Source of the DNA: Streptomyces lienomycini
GTDB lineage: Bacteria; Actinomycetota; Actinomycetes; Streptomycetales; Streptomycetaceae
Length of the DNA: 64,000 nucleotides
Direction: 5' to 3'
Assembly: GCF_027947595.1 (NCBI RefSeq)
Contig: NZ_CP116257.1
Location: 5,022,001 to 5,086,000, forward strand
Shown here in pieces: positions 18,501-25,890 of this stretch (position 1 is the first letter of the stretch; every line of letters starts with the position of its first letter). Below the pieces are notes generated by a model. That model searched no databases. It was not told the origin of the DNA and saw only the letters and a program-made list of their open reading frames with translations. The position numbers and the translations under genes are program-made.

Positions 18501-19420
18501 GGGAGTGGTCGGAGGACCTGGCGGCGCTGTTCGGACCGGGTGTCCGCGAGGAGGTCCTGGCGGCCGCGGCCTCATCGGGCCGGCCGGACGTCCTGGCCGA
18601 GCTCGACCCGGAGAGTGTGCGCCCCTCGGTCGATCTGCTGCGCACCGTGCTCCGGCATGCCGGGGGTCTGCCCGAGGCACGCCTCGCCGCGCTCCGGCCA
18701 CTGGTGCGACGCCTGGTCGATGCGCTGACCCGGGAGCTGGCCACCCGGTTGCGCCCCGCGCTGCACGGCACCGTTGTGCCGCGTCCGAGCCGCCGCCCGG
18801 GTGGTGGGCTGGACCTCGCCCGCACGCTTCGGGCCAACCTGGCCTCGGCGTCCCGGGGTCCGGACGGCACGGTCCGGGTCGTGCCGCAGCACCCCGTCTT
18901 CCGCACCCGGGCACGGAGGGCCGCCGACTGGCGGCTGGTCCTGGTGACGGACGTGTCGGGGTCCATGGAGGCGTCCACCGTCTGGGCCGCCCTCACCGCG
19001 TCGGTGCTGGCCGGGGTGCCCACGCTGTCCACGCATTTCCTGGCGTTCTCCACGGAGGTCATGGATCTCACCGACCACGTCGACGATCCGCTGTCCCTGT
19101 TGCTCGAGGTCAGCGTGGGCGGCGGCACCCACATCGCCGCGGGGCTGTGGCACGCCCGCGAGCTCGTCACCGTGCCGTCCCGCACCCTCGTGGTCGTCGT
19201 CAGCGACTTCGAGGAGGGCTATCCGCTGGGCGGACTGCTCGCCGAGGTCCGCGCCCTGATCGGGTCCGGCTGCCACGTGTTGGGCTGCGCGAGCCTCGAC
19301 GACGCGGGCCGGCCCCGGTACTCCACCGCGGTGGCGGGGCAACTCGTCGCCGCGGGCATGCCGGTCGCCGCGCTCAGTCCACTCGAACTCGCTCGTTGGG
19401 TAGGGGAGAAGATCGCATGA
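15575..19420 (+). CDS. DUF5682-VWA fusion protein (YehM plus YehP)
   Basis: One 1281-residue frame joins two proteins that are separate in E. coli. Residues about 20-830 are DUF5682: GVRHHAPSLAAAVPALLDRAAPDVLLVELPAE, FYPFADFSPELAAVRWA, GVPVVACDLP. A Pro/Ala/Thr linker follows (about 838-905). Then come the YehP-like region (DRWRLVLGRR, about 915) and a VWA domain (about 1118-1281) with a complete MIDAS DVSGS (Asp1126, Ser1128, Ser1130) and GGGTHIAAGL downstream. VWA domains bind metal and protein partners, here presumably the AAA+ subunit. GTG 15575 has GGAGGG at 15560-15565, 5 bp after the AAA+ stop. No stop or frameshift interrupts the fusion. Confidence 0.88.
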   Translation: MSRAPSFPGSPSSCSSGSVPPSPDEAVAALTDPAGPFLVGVRHHAPSLAAAVPALLDRAAPDVLLVELPAEMQEWLPWLGHEETRAPVALAAACAEEGAGPAFYPFADFSPELAAVRWAARRGVPVVACDLPLADRAWREGRRPGTPGTPVAPTVGTPPGARIAPAVPEPDRSGLSAALRARLTGRPGEDLWDRLVEATAPGSEPEALRRAALLTGWALREEAAASGGVPGLDLRREAWMRSRLAAATEDGARAALVVGAFHAPALVSSAAGADPGREGSDDLTRPVGRSGWITSLIPYTYALLDERSGYPAGIRDPEWQHLVLRAAGDPDALEEALTHAAVRVCAALRGLGHPSGPADAREIARLASDLARLRGLPAAGRGELVEAVQTVLAQGEPYGRGRAVARAMEQVLVGTRGGRPAPGAPRSGLAPAVEAELSALGLPGPAPAGPRPDGAGEAAPGTSPRGATTPATTARDLRLDPLRSGLDRARDLLLRRLTVCGVPYAEQRGVVGAGGAETLTTRWEVRWTPATEAMLSAAGVHGVTSAQAAEGVLRERWRTERGEGGPTAAQNLDGLRQAAECGLPDLTDARLAETADVLPTAATLPELLTGLGLSDRLRAGHVPGLPVDEHRAARAAEVTELLTAAAVRQVDGLSGAEDPADAHALLELAQRADVLGGVRPADALARLAHEGSPLMRGAAGAVRVLLGHEEPGVLGERVASWVDAACDRASRSALTARLTGLLTAAGPLLESAAPALEPLLDRVSELTDREFLKRLPALRGGFDTLSPAARDRLLSTVEERLDTDRLADTGGVDPAALALWTRADVTARAALDGLGLLPPAARTGPAPVPVPVPASASAPYPFTTTIPTGKASRPAEAGRTTRATRTTPTGPPGGVARGAAGARPVAAADHRLAPADRWRLVLGRRTDRLSPAAAAPATALDELYGSGRGEGSRGDLTGPGGGGSGGGREASYPGVREWSEDLAALFGPGVREEVLAAAASSGRPDVLAELDPESVRPSVDLLRTVLRHAGGLPEARLAALRPLVRRLVDALTRELATRLRPALHGTVVPRPSRRPGGGLDLARTLRANLASASRGPDGTVRVVPQHPVFRTRARRAADWRLVLVTDVSGSMEASTVWAALTASVLAGVPTLSTHFLAFSTEVMDLTDHVDDPLSLLLEVSVGGGTHIAAGLWHARELVTVPSRTLVVVVSDFEEGYPLGGLLAEVRALIGSGCHVLGCASLDDAGRPRYSTAVAGQLVAAGMPVAALSPLELARWVGEKIA

Positions 19421-21471
19421 ACCCGCAGCTTCCTCCGGTCGCTCCCGCGGTGACGGCCCAGCTCGTCGCGGCGCTCACACCCAGACTGCGCAAGCGGCTG
19501 GACGGGGGAGTCGTCAAGATCGCGGGGCGGCCGGTGACCCGGGACGGCGACATCGTACGCATCGCGGTCGACGACGACACCGACCTCGAACTGCACGTTT
19601 CCGACGGAGCCGTGACCAGTGCCGAGGCGATCAGGTGCGGTTGTCTGCTCGCCCCCGACTGCCTGCACCGGGCCGCCGCGGCATCGGTCGCCCCGATCGC
19701 CGAGCCCGCGGAGTCGTCCGCCGAAGGGCCTTCCCCCACGGAACCACCACGGACGGCACCTCCCGTCCCCACCCCAACTACAGCCCCAGCTCCCGCGACC
19801 GCGCCCCCTTCCGCGTCCGCGTCCGCCGGCGCACCCCCCGAAGATCTCACCCCCGAATCCGCCACCCCCGCCCAGTGCGCCGCCGCGGTCGCCCTGCGCG
19901 ACGCGGCTGCCGCCGTGCTGGAGGCCGGAACCGACGGCGCGGGCGCCGTGCTTCAGGCGGAGTTGCTGCGGGCGGCGCACACCGCGCGTCTCGCCGGACT
20001 CCCCCGTGCGGCCGGCCGCGCTGTCGCCGTGGTCACGGCGTTGCGCGCGGCCCGTGACGCCGACCCCGCCTACCGCCTGAGCGACCTCACCTCCGCCCTG
20101 CGCGACGTCCTGGTCCTCGCGCACCGTATCCCGGGCGCCACCGGGAGGAACCTCGCCGAGTTGCGCGGCAGCGCCCGGCAGCCGTACAGGCCGGACGGAT
20201 CACTGCGCCTGTACGGGCTCTTCGCCGAGCCGGTCCTCACGGCGACGGGCTACGCGGGAACCGTCACCTGGACCGCCGACGCGGTGGGTCGGCTCTGCAC
20301 GGTCTCGGACGTGGCACCGGGCGGCGCCGACCGGGCCACGGGGTCGGCGGACCGCGCCGTGCGCATCGGCGACACCTCCCTGACGCATCGCGAACTCTCC
20401 CGCGCGGGACTCGCCGTCTCCGGGGCGACGGTCTCCCCGACCGGCCGGTTGGGGGCGGGGGCGGGTGTGCGGGCCGTGCGCGCGGCCGGTGCGTCGTGGC
20501 ACGCCGAGCCCCTCGACCGCCTGTGGGCGGTACCGGTGGCCGAGCAGGTCTCCCGGGCTCTGGCGAGCGCCCCGGCCGTACGGACCGCGTACGACGGCCG
20601 GGACCATCGCGACGGCCGCGACGGCCGCGACGGCAGGGACGGCCGGGACCTGCTGTTCCTGGACGTCACGCTCCTCGGCACGGTCCGCGAGGCGGCGGGC
20701 GAGTGTCTGGTCGCCGAGTGCGAGGGGCTGACCGTCCGGCTCGCCGCCGCCCACGACGACCCCGCGCTGCCCCACCGTGAGAACCTCCGCCTCCTCGCGT
20801 CCGCGCGGGGCACCCGGCTGCGTGTCGTCGCCCGGCTCACACCGGCTCCGCTCCCCCGGGCGCTGTTGCTGGCGGCGAGCCATCCCACCGATCCCGGTAC
20901 CCGCGTCGACCTCGGTGTCGACCGGCTCCGTCGCGCCGACCTGCCCGCGGCACCGGTGTCCGGGACGGCACAGGACGGGCAGGCACGGAATCCCCGGACC
21001 GCACGGACCGTACCGTCGGCCCTCCCCGTCGACGAGGCCCCCGTGCACCTGCTGCGGCGCCGGGTCCACCAGGCCGTGTCCGGTGGCCGCCGTGTCCTCG
21101 CCTTCCCCGGCAGCCGGGACGCCGAGGTCGCACGGTTGCGCCGGCACGGCCTGGGCACCGCCGGCGAGCTGCTCGCGGAGTTGCACGCCACCGCCGCGGA
21201 GCGGGAACGCGACCCCTTCGGCCGACTGCTCCCGGCCGACACCGGGCGTTTCTCCCACGCGTGGCTCGGCGCGGCCGTCTACACGGAGGAACTCGACCGC
21301 GTCCTGTGCGCCGCCGCATGGGGAGCGAGCCCCGGCGACCCCGCCACCGACCCGCGCGGGGAACGCCGAACGCCCGTCCCGCCGGGGGAAGTCCGTGACG
21401 CCGGCCGATCGGTCGGCGGCGCCCCCGCCATCGCCCCGCCGTTCGGGGCCGGTCGCCGTAGTATCGGGTGA
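19417..21471 (+). CDS. SWIM zinc-finger protein (YehQ-like)
   Basis: A 684-residue protein, ATG 19417 overlapping the previous stop (ATGA) with GGGGAGAA at 19403-19410. The SWIM finger is C74-x-C76-x5-C82-x-H84 (RCGCLLAPDCLH), all four ligands present. A Pro/Thr/Ala-rich linker (about 95-150) follows, then a large conserved domain shared with E. coli YehQ-type proteins. SWIM fingers contact DNA or proteins and occur in recombination factors of the Sws1 type. In the middle (about residues 395-410) a short Arg-Asp-Gly tandem repeat is encoded by 9-bp DNA repeats. It is the last gene of the operon; the LacI gene starts 24 bp later and may be partly co-transcribed. Confidence 0.88.
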   Translation: MNPQLPPVAPAVTAQLVAALTPRLRKRLDGGVVKIAGRPVTRDGDIVRIAVDDDTDLELHVSDGAVTSAEAIRCGCLLAPDCLHRAAAASVAPIAEPAESSAEGPSPTEPPRTAPPVPTPTTAPAPATAPPSASASAGAPPEDLTPESATPAQCAAAVALRDAAAAVLEAGTDGAGAVLQAELLRAAHTARLAGLPRAAGRAVAVVTALRAARDADPAYRLSDLTSALRDVLVLAHRIPGATGRNLAELRGSARQPYRPDGSLRLYGLFAEPVLTATGYAGTVTWTADAVGRLCTVSDVAPGGADRATGSADRAVRIGDTSLTHRELSRAGLAVSGATVSPTGRLGAGAGVRAVRAAGASWHAEPLDRLWAVPVAEQVSRALASAPAVRTAYDGRDHRDGRDGRDGRDGRDLLFLDVTLLGTVREAAGECLVAECEGLTVRLAAAHDDPALPHRENLRLLASARGTRLRVVARLTPAPLPRALLLAASHPTDPGTRVDLGVDRLRRADLPAAPVSGTAQDGQARNPRTARTVPSALPVDEAPVHLLRRRVHQAVSGGRRVLAFPGSRDAEVARLRRHGLGTAGELLAELHATAAERERDPFGRLLPADTGRFSHAWLGAAVYTEELDRVLCAAAWGASPGDPATDPRGERRTPVPPGEVRDAGRSVGGAPAIAPPFGAGRRSIG
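20610..20651 (+). repeat. 9-bp tandem repeat inside the SWIM gene (Arg-Asp-Gly)
   Basis: Near-identical units based on CGCGACGGC are repeated four to five times and encode RDG RDG RDG RDG RD. The unit length is a multiple of three, so slippage would stay in frame. Confidence 0.7.
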
Positions 21472-21495
21472 TCTCGTGGGGGAAGGCGGGCGGAC

Positions 21496-22521
21496 ATGGG
21501 CAGGCAGCGTCCCGGTGCGCCGACGCTGGAGGAGGTGGCCGCGCTCGCCGGCGTCGGGCGGGGCACCGTCTCGAGGGTCGTCAACAACGCGGCCGGGGTA
21601 CGCGATTCGACGCGTCGCGCCGTGCAGCGGGCCATCGCCGAGCTCGGCTATGTTCCGAATCTCGCGGCCCGTTCCCTGGCGGGGCATCGTGCGGACGCCG
21701 TCGCTCTGGTGATGACGGAGCCGGACTGGCGGCTGTTCGGGGAGCCCTTCTTCACCGAGATCGTCCACGCCGTCGGTGACGCCCTGACCGACACCCCGGT
21801 GCAGTTGCTGCTCACGCTGGTCCGTACGGACACCGAGCGCCGGCGCTTCGTGGAGTACGCCCGTGGCGGCAGGGTCGACGGTGTGCTGCTGATGTCCGTG
21901 CACGCCGAGGACCCGCTGCCGGACATGCTCGCGAAGGCGGGGCTGCCCACCGTCATGCTGGGGCGGCGTTCCGCGGACGAGAACATCACCTACGTCGACG
22001 CCGACAACGCGGGCGGTGCGCGCAGAGCGGTGACGTATCTGCTGGACGGCGGCCGCAGGAGGATCGGGGTCATCAGCGGGCCGCTGGACATGTACGTCGC
22101 CCAGTGCCGGTTGCGCGGGTACCGGGAGGCGCTGGAGCTGGCGGGCGTGACCGCCGGGGCGTCGCTGGTCGTCGAGGGCGGCGACTTCAAGGAGGAGAGC
22201 GGGCGTCGGGCGATGACCGAACTGATCGCCCGTCACCCGGACCTCGACGCGGTCTTCGCCGCCTCGGACACCCTGGCCGCCGGGGCGCTCGGCGCACTGC
22301 GCGCCGCAGGGCGGCGGGTTCCGCAGGACGTCGCGGTGATCGGCTTCGACGACTTCCAGCCGGCCCGGCCCACGGACCCCCCGCTGACGACGGTGCGCCA
22401 GCCGCTGGAGGAGATCGGCCGCACGATGGTCCGACTGCTGCAGGAGGAGATGGAGGACTCCCCCGTCGCCTGGCGGCACGTCATCCTGCGTACGGAACTG
22501 GTCCTTCGGAACTCCGCCTGA
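21496..22521 (+). CDS. LacI-family repressor, CebR-like, of the cellulase genes
   Basis: A 341-residue LacI/GalR protein. The DNA-binding head is TLEEVAALAGVGRGTVSRVVNNAAGV (about 10-35), followed by the hinge helix (PNLAARSLAG) and a periplasmic-binding-protein-like effector domain (residues 65-335; VAVIGFDDFQPARPTDPPLTTVRQP). ATG 21496 is preceded by a run of G and A at 21477-21485. Three palindromes of the TGGGAGCGCTCCCA type, the known CebR operator in Streptomyces, lie between this gene and the cellulase. The obvious reading is a cello-oligosaccharide-responsive repressor acting on the adjacent cellulase, though the main CebR of the genome may sit elsewhere and also bind here. Confidence 0.88.
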   Translation: MGRQRPGAPTLEEVAALAGVGRGTVSRVVNNAAGVRDSTRRAVQRAIAELGYVPNLAARSLAGHRADAVALVMTEPDWRLFGEPFFTEIVHAVGDALTDTPVQLLLTLVRTDTERRRFVEYARGGRVDGVLLMSVHAEDPLPDMLAKAGLPTVMLGRRSADENITYVDADNAGGARRAVTYLLDGGRRRIGVISGPLDMYVAQCRLRGYREALELAGVTAGASLVVEGGDFKEESGRRAMTELIARHPDLDAVFAASDTLAAGALGALRAAGRRVPQDVAVIGFDDFQPARPTDPPLTTVRQPLEEIGRTMVRLLQEEMEDSPVAWRHVILRTELVLRNSA

Positions 22522-22526
22522 CCCGC

Positions 22527-22550
22527 GAGACCGAGACCGAGACCGAGACC
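22527..22550 (+). repeat. GAGACC hexanucleotide repeat, four copies
   Basis: Four perfect tandem copies of GAGACC begin 5 bp after the LacI stop codon, and further loosely related GAGACC/GGAGAC copies follow to about 22598. It is non-coding. It resembles in kind the larger hexamer array in the symporter gene. Confidence 0.75.
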
Positions 22551-22606
22551 CAGATCCAGGGCCCCAGTGCCTGGTTCCGAGACCGGAGACCGGAGACCCG
22601 AGTTCT

Positions 22607-22630
22607 GCCGTCGGGAGCGCTCCCGACGGC
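22607..22630. promoter_or_regulatory. CebR-type operator 1 (within a 24-bp perfect palindrome)
   Basis: The core CGGGAGCGCTCCCG (22612-22625) is the CebR box with outer C/G in place of T/A. The symmetry extends perfectly to 24 bp. It lies about 55 bp upstream of the -35 of the cellulase promoter. Confidence 0.75.
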
Positions 22631-22684
22631 GCGTCTCCCACCTGCGGCTTCGAGATTCGTTCGACGACATCGACGCGCACAGTC

Positions 22685-22713
22685 TTGTCAGGAACATGAA
22701 CCGCTCCTACAGT
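22685..22713 (+). promoter_or_regulatory. celB promoter (TTGTCA-N17-TACAGT)
   Basis: -35 TTGTCA (22685-22690) and -10 TACAGT (22708-22713) with 17-bp spacing, a standard housekeeping-type promoter. Two operator copies follow immediately downstream, and one lies upstream. Confidence 0.65.
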
Positions 22714-22729
22714 CCCAGCAACCGGTAAG

Positions 22730-22743
22730 TGGGAGCGCTCCCA
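22730..22743. promoter_or_regulatory. CebR-type operator 2, perfect TGGGAGCGCTCCCA
   Basis: Exact match to the Streptomyces CebR consensus palindrome. It lies at about +10 to +23 relative to the predicted start point, so a bound repressor would block initiation or early elongation. Confidence 0.88.
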
Positions 22744-22755
22744 TCAGTGGGGAGT

Positions 22756-22769
22756 TGGGAGCGCTCCCG
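22756..22769. promoter_or_regulatory. CebR-type operator 3, TGGGAGCGCTCCCG
   Basis: One mismatch from the consensus at the last base. It is centred 26 bp after operator 2, about two and a half helical turns, so two repressor dimers could sit one after the other in the leader. Confidence 0.82.
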
Positions 22770-22821
22770 CACCGGCCTCTCGCCCCCTCCATTCCCCCCG
22801 CACCCTCCCGGAGAGGCCCCC

Positions 22822-23976
22822 ATGCGAACGTTATGGCCCCGAGCCCGCACCCGGCGTGGAATCCTGAGCTCCCTGAGCGCGGCCGTCGCGACCCTGGCCC
22901 TCACCGCGTCACTCGTGACCGCGGCCGCACCGGCCCAGGCGGACACGACCCTCTGTGAACCGTTCGGCACGACGACGATCCAGGGTCGGTACGTCGTCCA
23001 GAACAACCGCTGGGGCTCCAGCGCCACCCAGTGCGTGACCGCCACCGACACCGGTTTCCGGGTGGCGCAGGCCGACGGCTCGGCACCGACCAACGGGGCG
23101 CCGAAGTCGTACCCGTCGGTCTTCAACGGCTGCCACTACACGACCTGCTCGCCGGGCACCGCCCTCCCCGCCCGCCTGGACACGGTCTCCGAGGCGCCGT
23201 CCGGCGTCTCGTACGGCTTCGTCGACGACGCCGTGTACAACGCCTCGTACGACATATGGCTGGACCCGACCGCCCGCACCGACGGCGTCAACCGGACCGA
23301 GATCATGATCTGGTTCAACCGGGTGGGCCCGATCCAGCCCATCGGCTCACCGGTCGGCACGGCCGCCGTGGGCGGTCGGACGTGGGAGGTGTGGAGCGGC
23401 GGCAACGGCTCCAACGACGTACTGTCCTTCGTGGCCCCGTCGGCGATCACCGGATGGAACTTCGACGTCATGGACTTCGTCCGGGCGACGGTGGCCCGCG
23501 GACTCGCCGAGGACGACTGGTACCTGACGAGCGTTCAGGCGGGCTTCGAGCCCTGGCAGAACGGTACCGGGCTGTCCGTGAACTCCTTCTCCTCCACGGT
23601 CGAGACCGGCGGCACTCCAGGCGGCCCGGACCCCGACCCCGGCGACCCGGGTGACACGGCGGCGTGCGAGGTGTCGTACGGCACCAACGTCTGGCAGGAC
23701 GGCTTCACCGCGGACGTCACCGTCACCAACACCGGCACGAGCGCCGTCGACGGCTGGCGGCTCGCCTTCACCCTGCCCTCCGGTCAGCGGATCACGAACG
23801 CCTGGAACGCCTCCGTCACACCGTCCGGGGGCGAGGTCAGGGCGACCGGGGCGAGTCACAACGCCCGGATCGCGCCCGGCGGCAGCCTGTCGTTCGGCTT
23901 CCAGGCCACCTACAGCGGCACGTTCACCGAACCGGCCGGCTTCCGTCTGAACGACGCCGCCTGCGCCACCGCCTAG
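22822..23976 (+). CDS. celB: Secreted endo-1,4-beta-glucanase, GH12 plus CBM2 (CelB)
   Basis: A 384-residue secreted cellulase. ATG 22822 follows GGAGAGG (22810-22816). A Sec-type signal (basic start, hydrophobic LSAAVATLALTASLVTAAAPAQA) is cleaved near residue 40. The GH12 domain follows, with the nucleophile Glu in TEIMIWFNR and the acid/base Glu in QAGFEPWQ. A Gly/Pro/Asp linker (GGPDPDPGDPGD) then leads to a C-terminal family 2 cellulose-binding module (CEVSYGTNVWQDGFTADVTVTNTG..WRLAFTLPSGQ). It cleaves internal beta-1,4 bonds of cellulose. Length and domain order agree with S. coelicolor CelB. Control by the CebR-type operators just upstream is strongly suggested. Confidence 0.94.
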   Translation: MRTLWPRARTRRGILSSLSAAVATLALTASLVTAAAPAQADTTLCEPFGTTTIQGRYVVQNNRWGSSATQCVTATDTGFRVAQADGSAPTNGAPKSYPSVFNGCHYTTCSPGTALPARLDTVSEAPSGVSYGFVDDAVYNASYDIWLDPTARTDGVNRTEIMIWFNRVGPIQPIGSPVGTAAVGGRTWEVWSGGNGSNDVLSFVAPSAITGWNFDVMDFVRATVARGLAEDDWYLTSVQAGFEPWQNGTGLSVNSFSSTVETGGTPGGPDPDPGDPGDTAACEVSYGTNVWQDGFTADVTVTNTGTSAVDGWRLAFTLPSGQRITNAWNASVTPSGGEVRATGASHNARIAPGGSLSFGFQATYSGTFTEPAGFRLNDAACATA

Positions 23977-24020
23977 CCACCGCCACGGCCACGCCCTGGT
24001 GGCCGGCCCGGCCACCGCCT

Positions 24021-24062
24021 CCTCGCCCGTCCGGTCGAAGCGCCCGCCCCGGACGGGCGAGG
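24021..24062 (+). terminator. 14-bp hairpin between celB and the LPMO gene
   Basis: CTCGCCCGTCCGG (24022-24034) pairs perfectly with CCGGACGGGCGAG (24049-24061), and one more C-G pair extends it. A second hairpin (GGTGGCCGG/CCGGCCACC, 23998-24016) precedes it. Together they should end or reduce readthrough from celB. Confidence 0.7.
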
Positions 24063-24178
24063 GTTCCACCGCCCCACCCGCACCAGTTGCCATGGACTCA
24101 TCAGCAACGACTCGTGAGCGAAAGGCCCAGCCCCAGAAGAAGGCAAGACCGGACCCGGACCGGAATCAGGAGACCCCT

Positions 24179-25276
24179 ATGGCTCGACGCGGCAGACTAC
24201 TCTCCCTAGCGGCGGTACTGGCCACCCTGCTCGGCTCACTCGGCGTGACCCTCCTGCTCGGGCAGGGCAGGGCCGAGGCCCACGGCGTGGCGATGATGCC
24301 CGGCTCCCGCACCTACCTGTGCCAGCTGGACGCCAAGACCGGCACCGGCGCCCTCGATCCGACGAACCCGGCCTGTCAGGCCGCCCTCGACGAGAGCGGG
24401 GCGACGGCGCTGTACAACTGGTTCGCCGTGCTGGACTCCAACGCGGGCGGCCGTGGCGCCGGTTACGTGCCCGACGGCACCCTGTGCAGCGCCGGCGACC
24501 GATCCCCGTACGACTTCTCCGGCTACAACGCCGCCCGCGCGGACTGGCCCCGCACGCACCTGACGTCGGGTGCGACGATCCCGGTGCAGTACAGCAACTG
24601 GGCCGCTCACCCGGGTGACTTCCGGGTGTACCTGACCAAGCCGGGCTGGTCGCCGACGTCCGAGCTGGGCTGGGACGACCTGGAGCTGATCCAGACGGAG
24701 ACCAACCCGCCGCAGCAGGGCTCGCCGGGCACCGACGGCGGGCACTACTACTGGGATCTCGCCCTGCCCTCCGGCCGCTCGGGCAACGCACTGATCTTCA
24801 TGCAGTGGGTGCGTTCCGACAGCCAGGAGAACTTCTTCTCCTGCTCGGACATCGTCTTCGACGGCGGCAACGGGGAGGTCACCGGCATCCGCGGTTCCGG
24901 CGGCACTCCCGACCCGGATCCGACCCCGACCCCGACGGACCCGACGACTCCGCCGCCCACCCACTCCGGTTCCTGCATGGCCGTGTACTCCGTGGAGAAC
25001 TCCTGGGGCGGTGGCTTCCAGGGCTCCGTCGAGGTGATGAACCACGGTACCGAGCCGCTCAACGGCTGGGCCGTGCGGTGGCAGCCGGGCAGCGGTACCA
25101 CCCTCGGCGGGGTCTGGAACGGTTCGCTGTCCAGCGGCACGGACGGTACGGTCACGGTCCGCAACGTGGACCACAACCGTGTGATACCACCTGACGGGAG
25201 TGTGACCTTCGGCTTCACCGCCACGTCGACGGGCAACGACTTCCCGGCCGACTCGATCGGCTGCGTGACGCCCTGA
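24179..25276 (+). CDS. Cellulose-active lytic polysaccharide monooxygenase AA10 plus CBM2 (CelS2/LPMO10C-like)
   Basis: A 365-residue secreted copper enzyme. ATG 24179 has CAGGAGA at 24167-24173. The signal peptide ends AEA, and cleavage exposes His35 (HGVAMMPGSRTY), the N-terminal copper ligand essential for LPMOs; the second histidine is in NWAAHPGDFRVYLTK. A Pro/Thr-Asp linker (about 240-262) joins a C-terminal family 2 cellulose-binding module (CMAVYSVENSWGGGFQGSVEVMNHG). It oxidatively breaks crystalline cellulose and acts with the GH12 enzyme encoded upstream. Length and layout match S. coelicolor CelS2. No CebR box lies directly ahead, so expression may depend on readthrough past the hairpin at 24021 or on another promoter. 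Confidence 0.93.
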   Translation: MARRGRLLSLAAVLATLLGSLGVTLLLGQGRAEAHGVAMMPGSRTYLCQLDAKTGTGALDPTNPACQAALDESGATALYNWFAVLDSNAGGRGAGYVPDGTLCSAGDRSPYDFSGYNAARADWPRTHLTSGATIPVQYSNWAAHPGDFRVYLTKPGWSPTSELGWDDLELIQTETNPPQQGSPGTDGGHYYWDLALPSGRSGNALIFMQWVRSDSQENFFSCSDIVFDGGNGEVTGIRGSGGTPDPDPTPTPTDPTTPPPTHSGSCMAVYSVENSWGGGFQGSVEVMNHGTEPLNGWAVRWQPGSGTTLGGVWNGSLSSGTDGTVTVRNVDHNRVIPPDGSVTFGFTATSTGNDFPADSIGCVTP

Positions 25277-25291
25277 CACACGTCGGGACAC

Positions 25292-25326
25292 GGTCGGCGG
25301 GGCCTCGGACGGGCGTCCCGCCGACC
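25292..25326 (+). terminator. Hairpin terminator after the LPMO gene
   Basis: GGTCGGCGGG (25292-25301) pairs perfectly with CCCGCCGACC (25317-25326) across a 15-nt loop, 15 bp after the stop codon. Confidence 0.6.
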
Positions 25327-25391
25327 TCACGTGCCGGTTACGAATCGCTCAACCTCTGGTTGCGAAGCGGTGATCGGGCGACGATGGGGCC

Positions 25392-25790
25392 ATGACTCCG
25401 GCCCAGCGCGCCTTTGAGCGGCTGCAAGCCTGGCCCGACCTCTTCGCGGGTCCGGCCAGTTGCGGAACCGGACGGGCGCTGCGCTCCGTCCGCGACGAGA
25501 TCGTCCACTTCCATGCGGACCGGGACGTGGACCTGCACCTCACCCACCGGGCCATCCAGCGCTTCCGGTACGACCTCGGTGGCTCCACCGCCATCCGTCT
25601 GGTTCCCGGTTCCCGTTGGGTGACCGTGCACCTGGACTGCGACGCGGACGTGGACCTGCTGCTGAGCCTGGTCAGCATCGCGCTCAAGGCCCACCAGTCC
25701 CGGCCCCCGACGGATCCGCCGTCGGGTATCCCGGGGTGCAACTTCCGCCGGGTCACGGTGCTTCCGCGCTCCGCGGCCGGGGAGATCTGA
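25392..25790 (+). CDS. Small luciferase-domain (DUF5519-like) protein
   Basis: 132 residues, cytoplasmic. The body (RALRSVRDEIVHFHADRDVDLHLTHRAIQRF, STAIRLVPGSRWVTVHLDCDADVDLLLSLVSIALKAH) looks like the small actinobacterial family labelled luciferase domain-containing; light production is not implied and no enzyme function is known. The ATG has no strong Shine-Dalgarno, so the start may be leaderless. It is convergent with the MFS gene that ends 100 bp away. It belongs to no visible operon. Confidence 0.7.
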   Translation: MTPAQRAFERLQAWPDLFAGPASCGTGRALRSVRDEIVHFHADRDVDLHLTHRAIQRFRYDLGGSTAIRLVPGSRWVTVHLDCDADVDLLLSLVSIALKAHQSRPPTDPPSGIPGCNFRRVTVLPRSAAGEI

Positions 25791-25890
25791 CCGGCCTCGA
25801 CGGTCTCCGACGCGTCCGAGCGCACTGCGACGGGCGGACGAGGACGGCGGCGCCGGCCCGCGGTGGGCGCGGGCACCGCCGTTCACGGCC

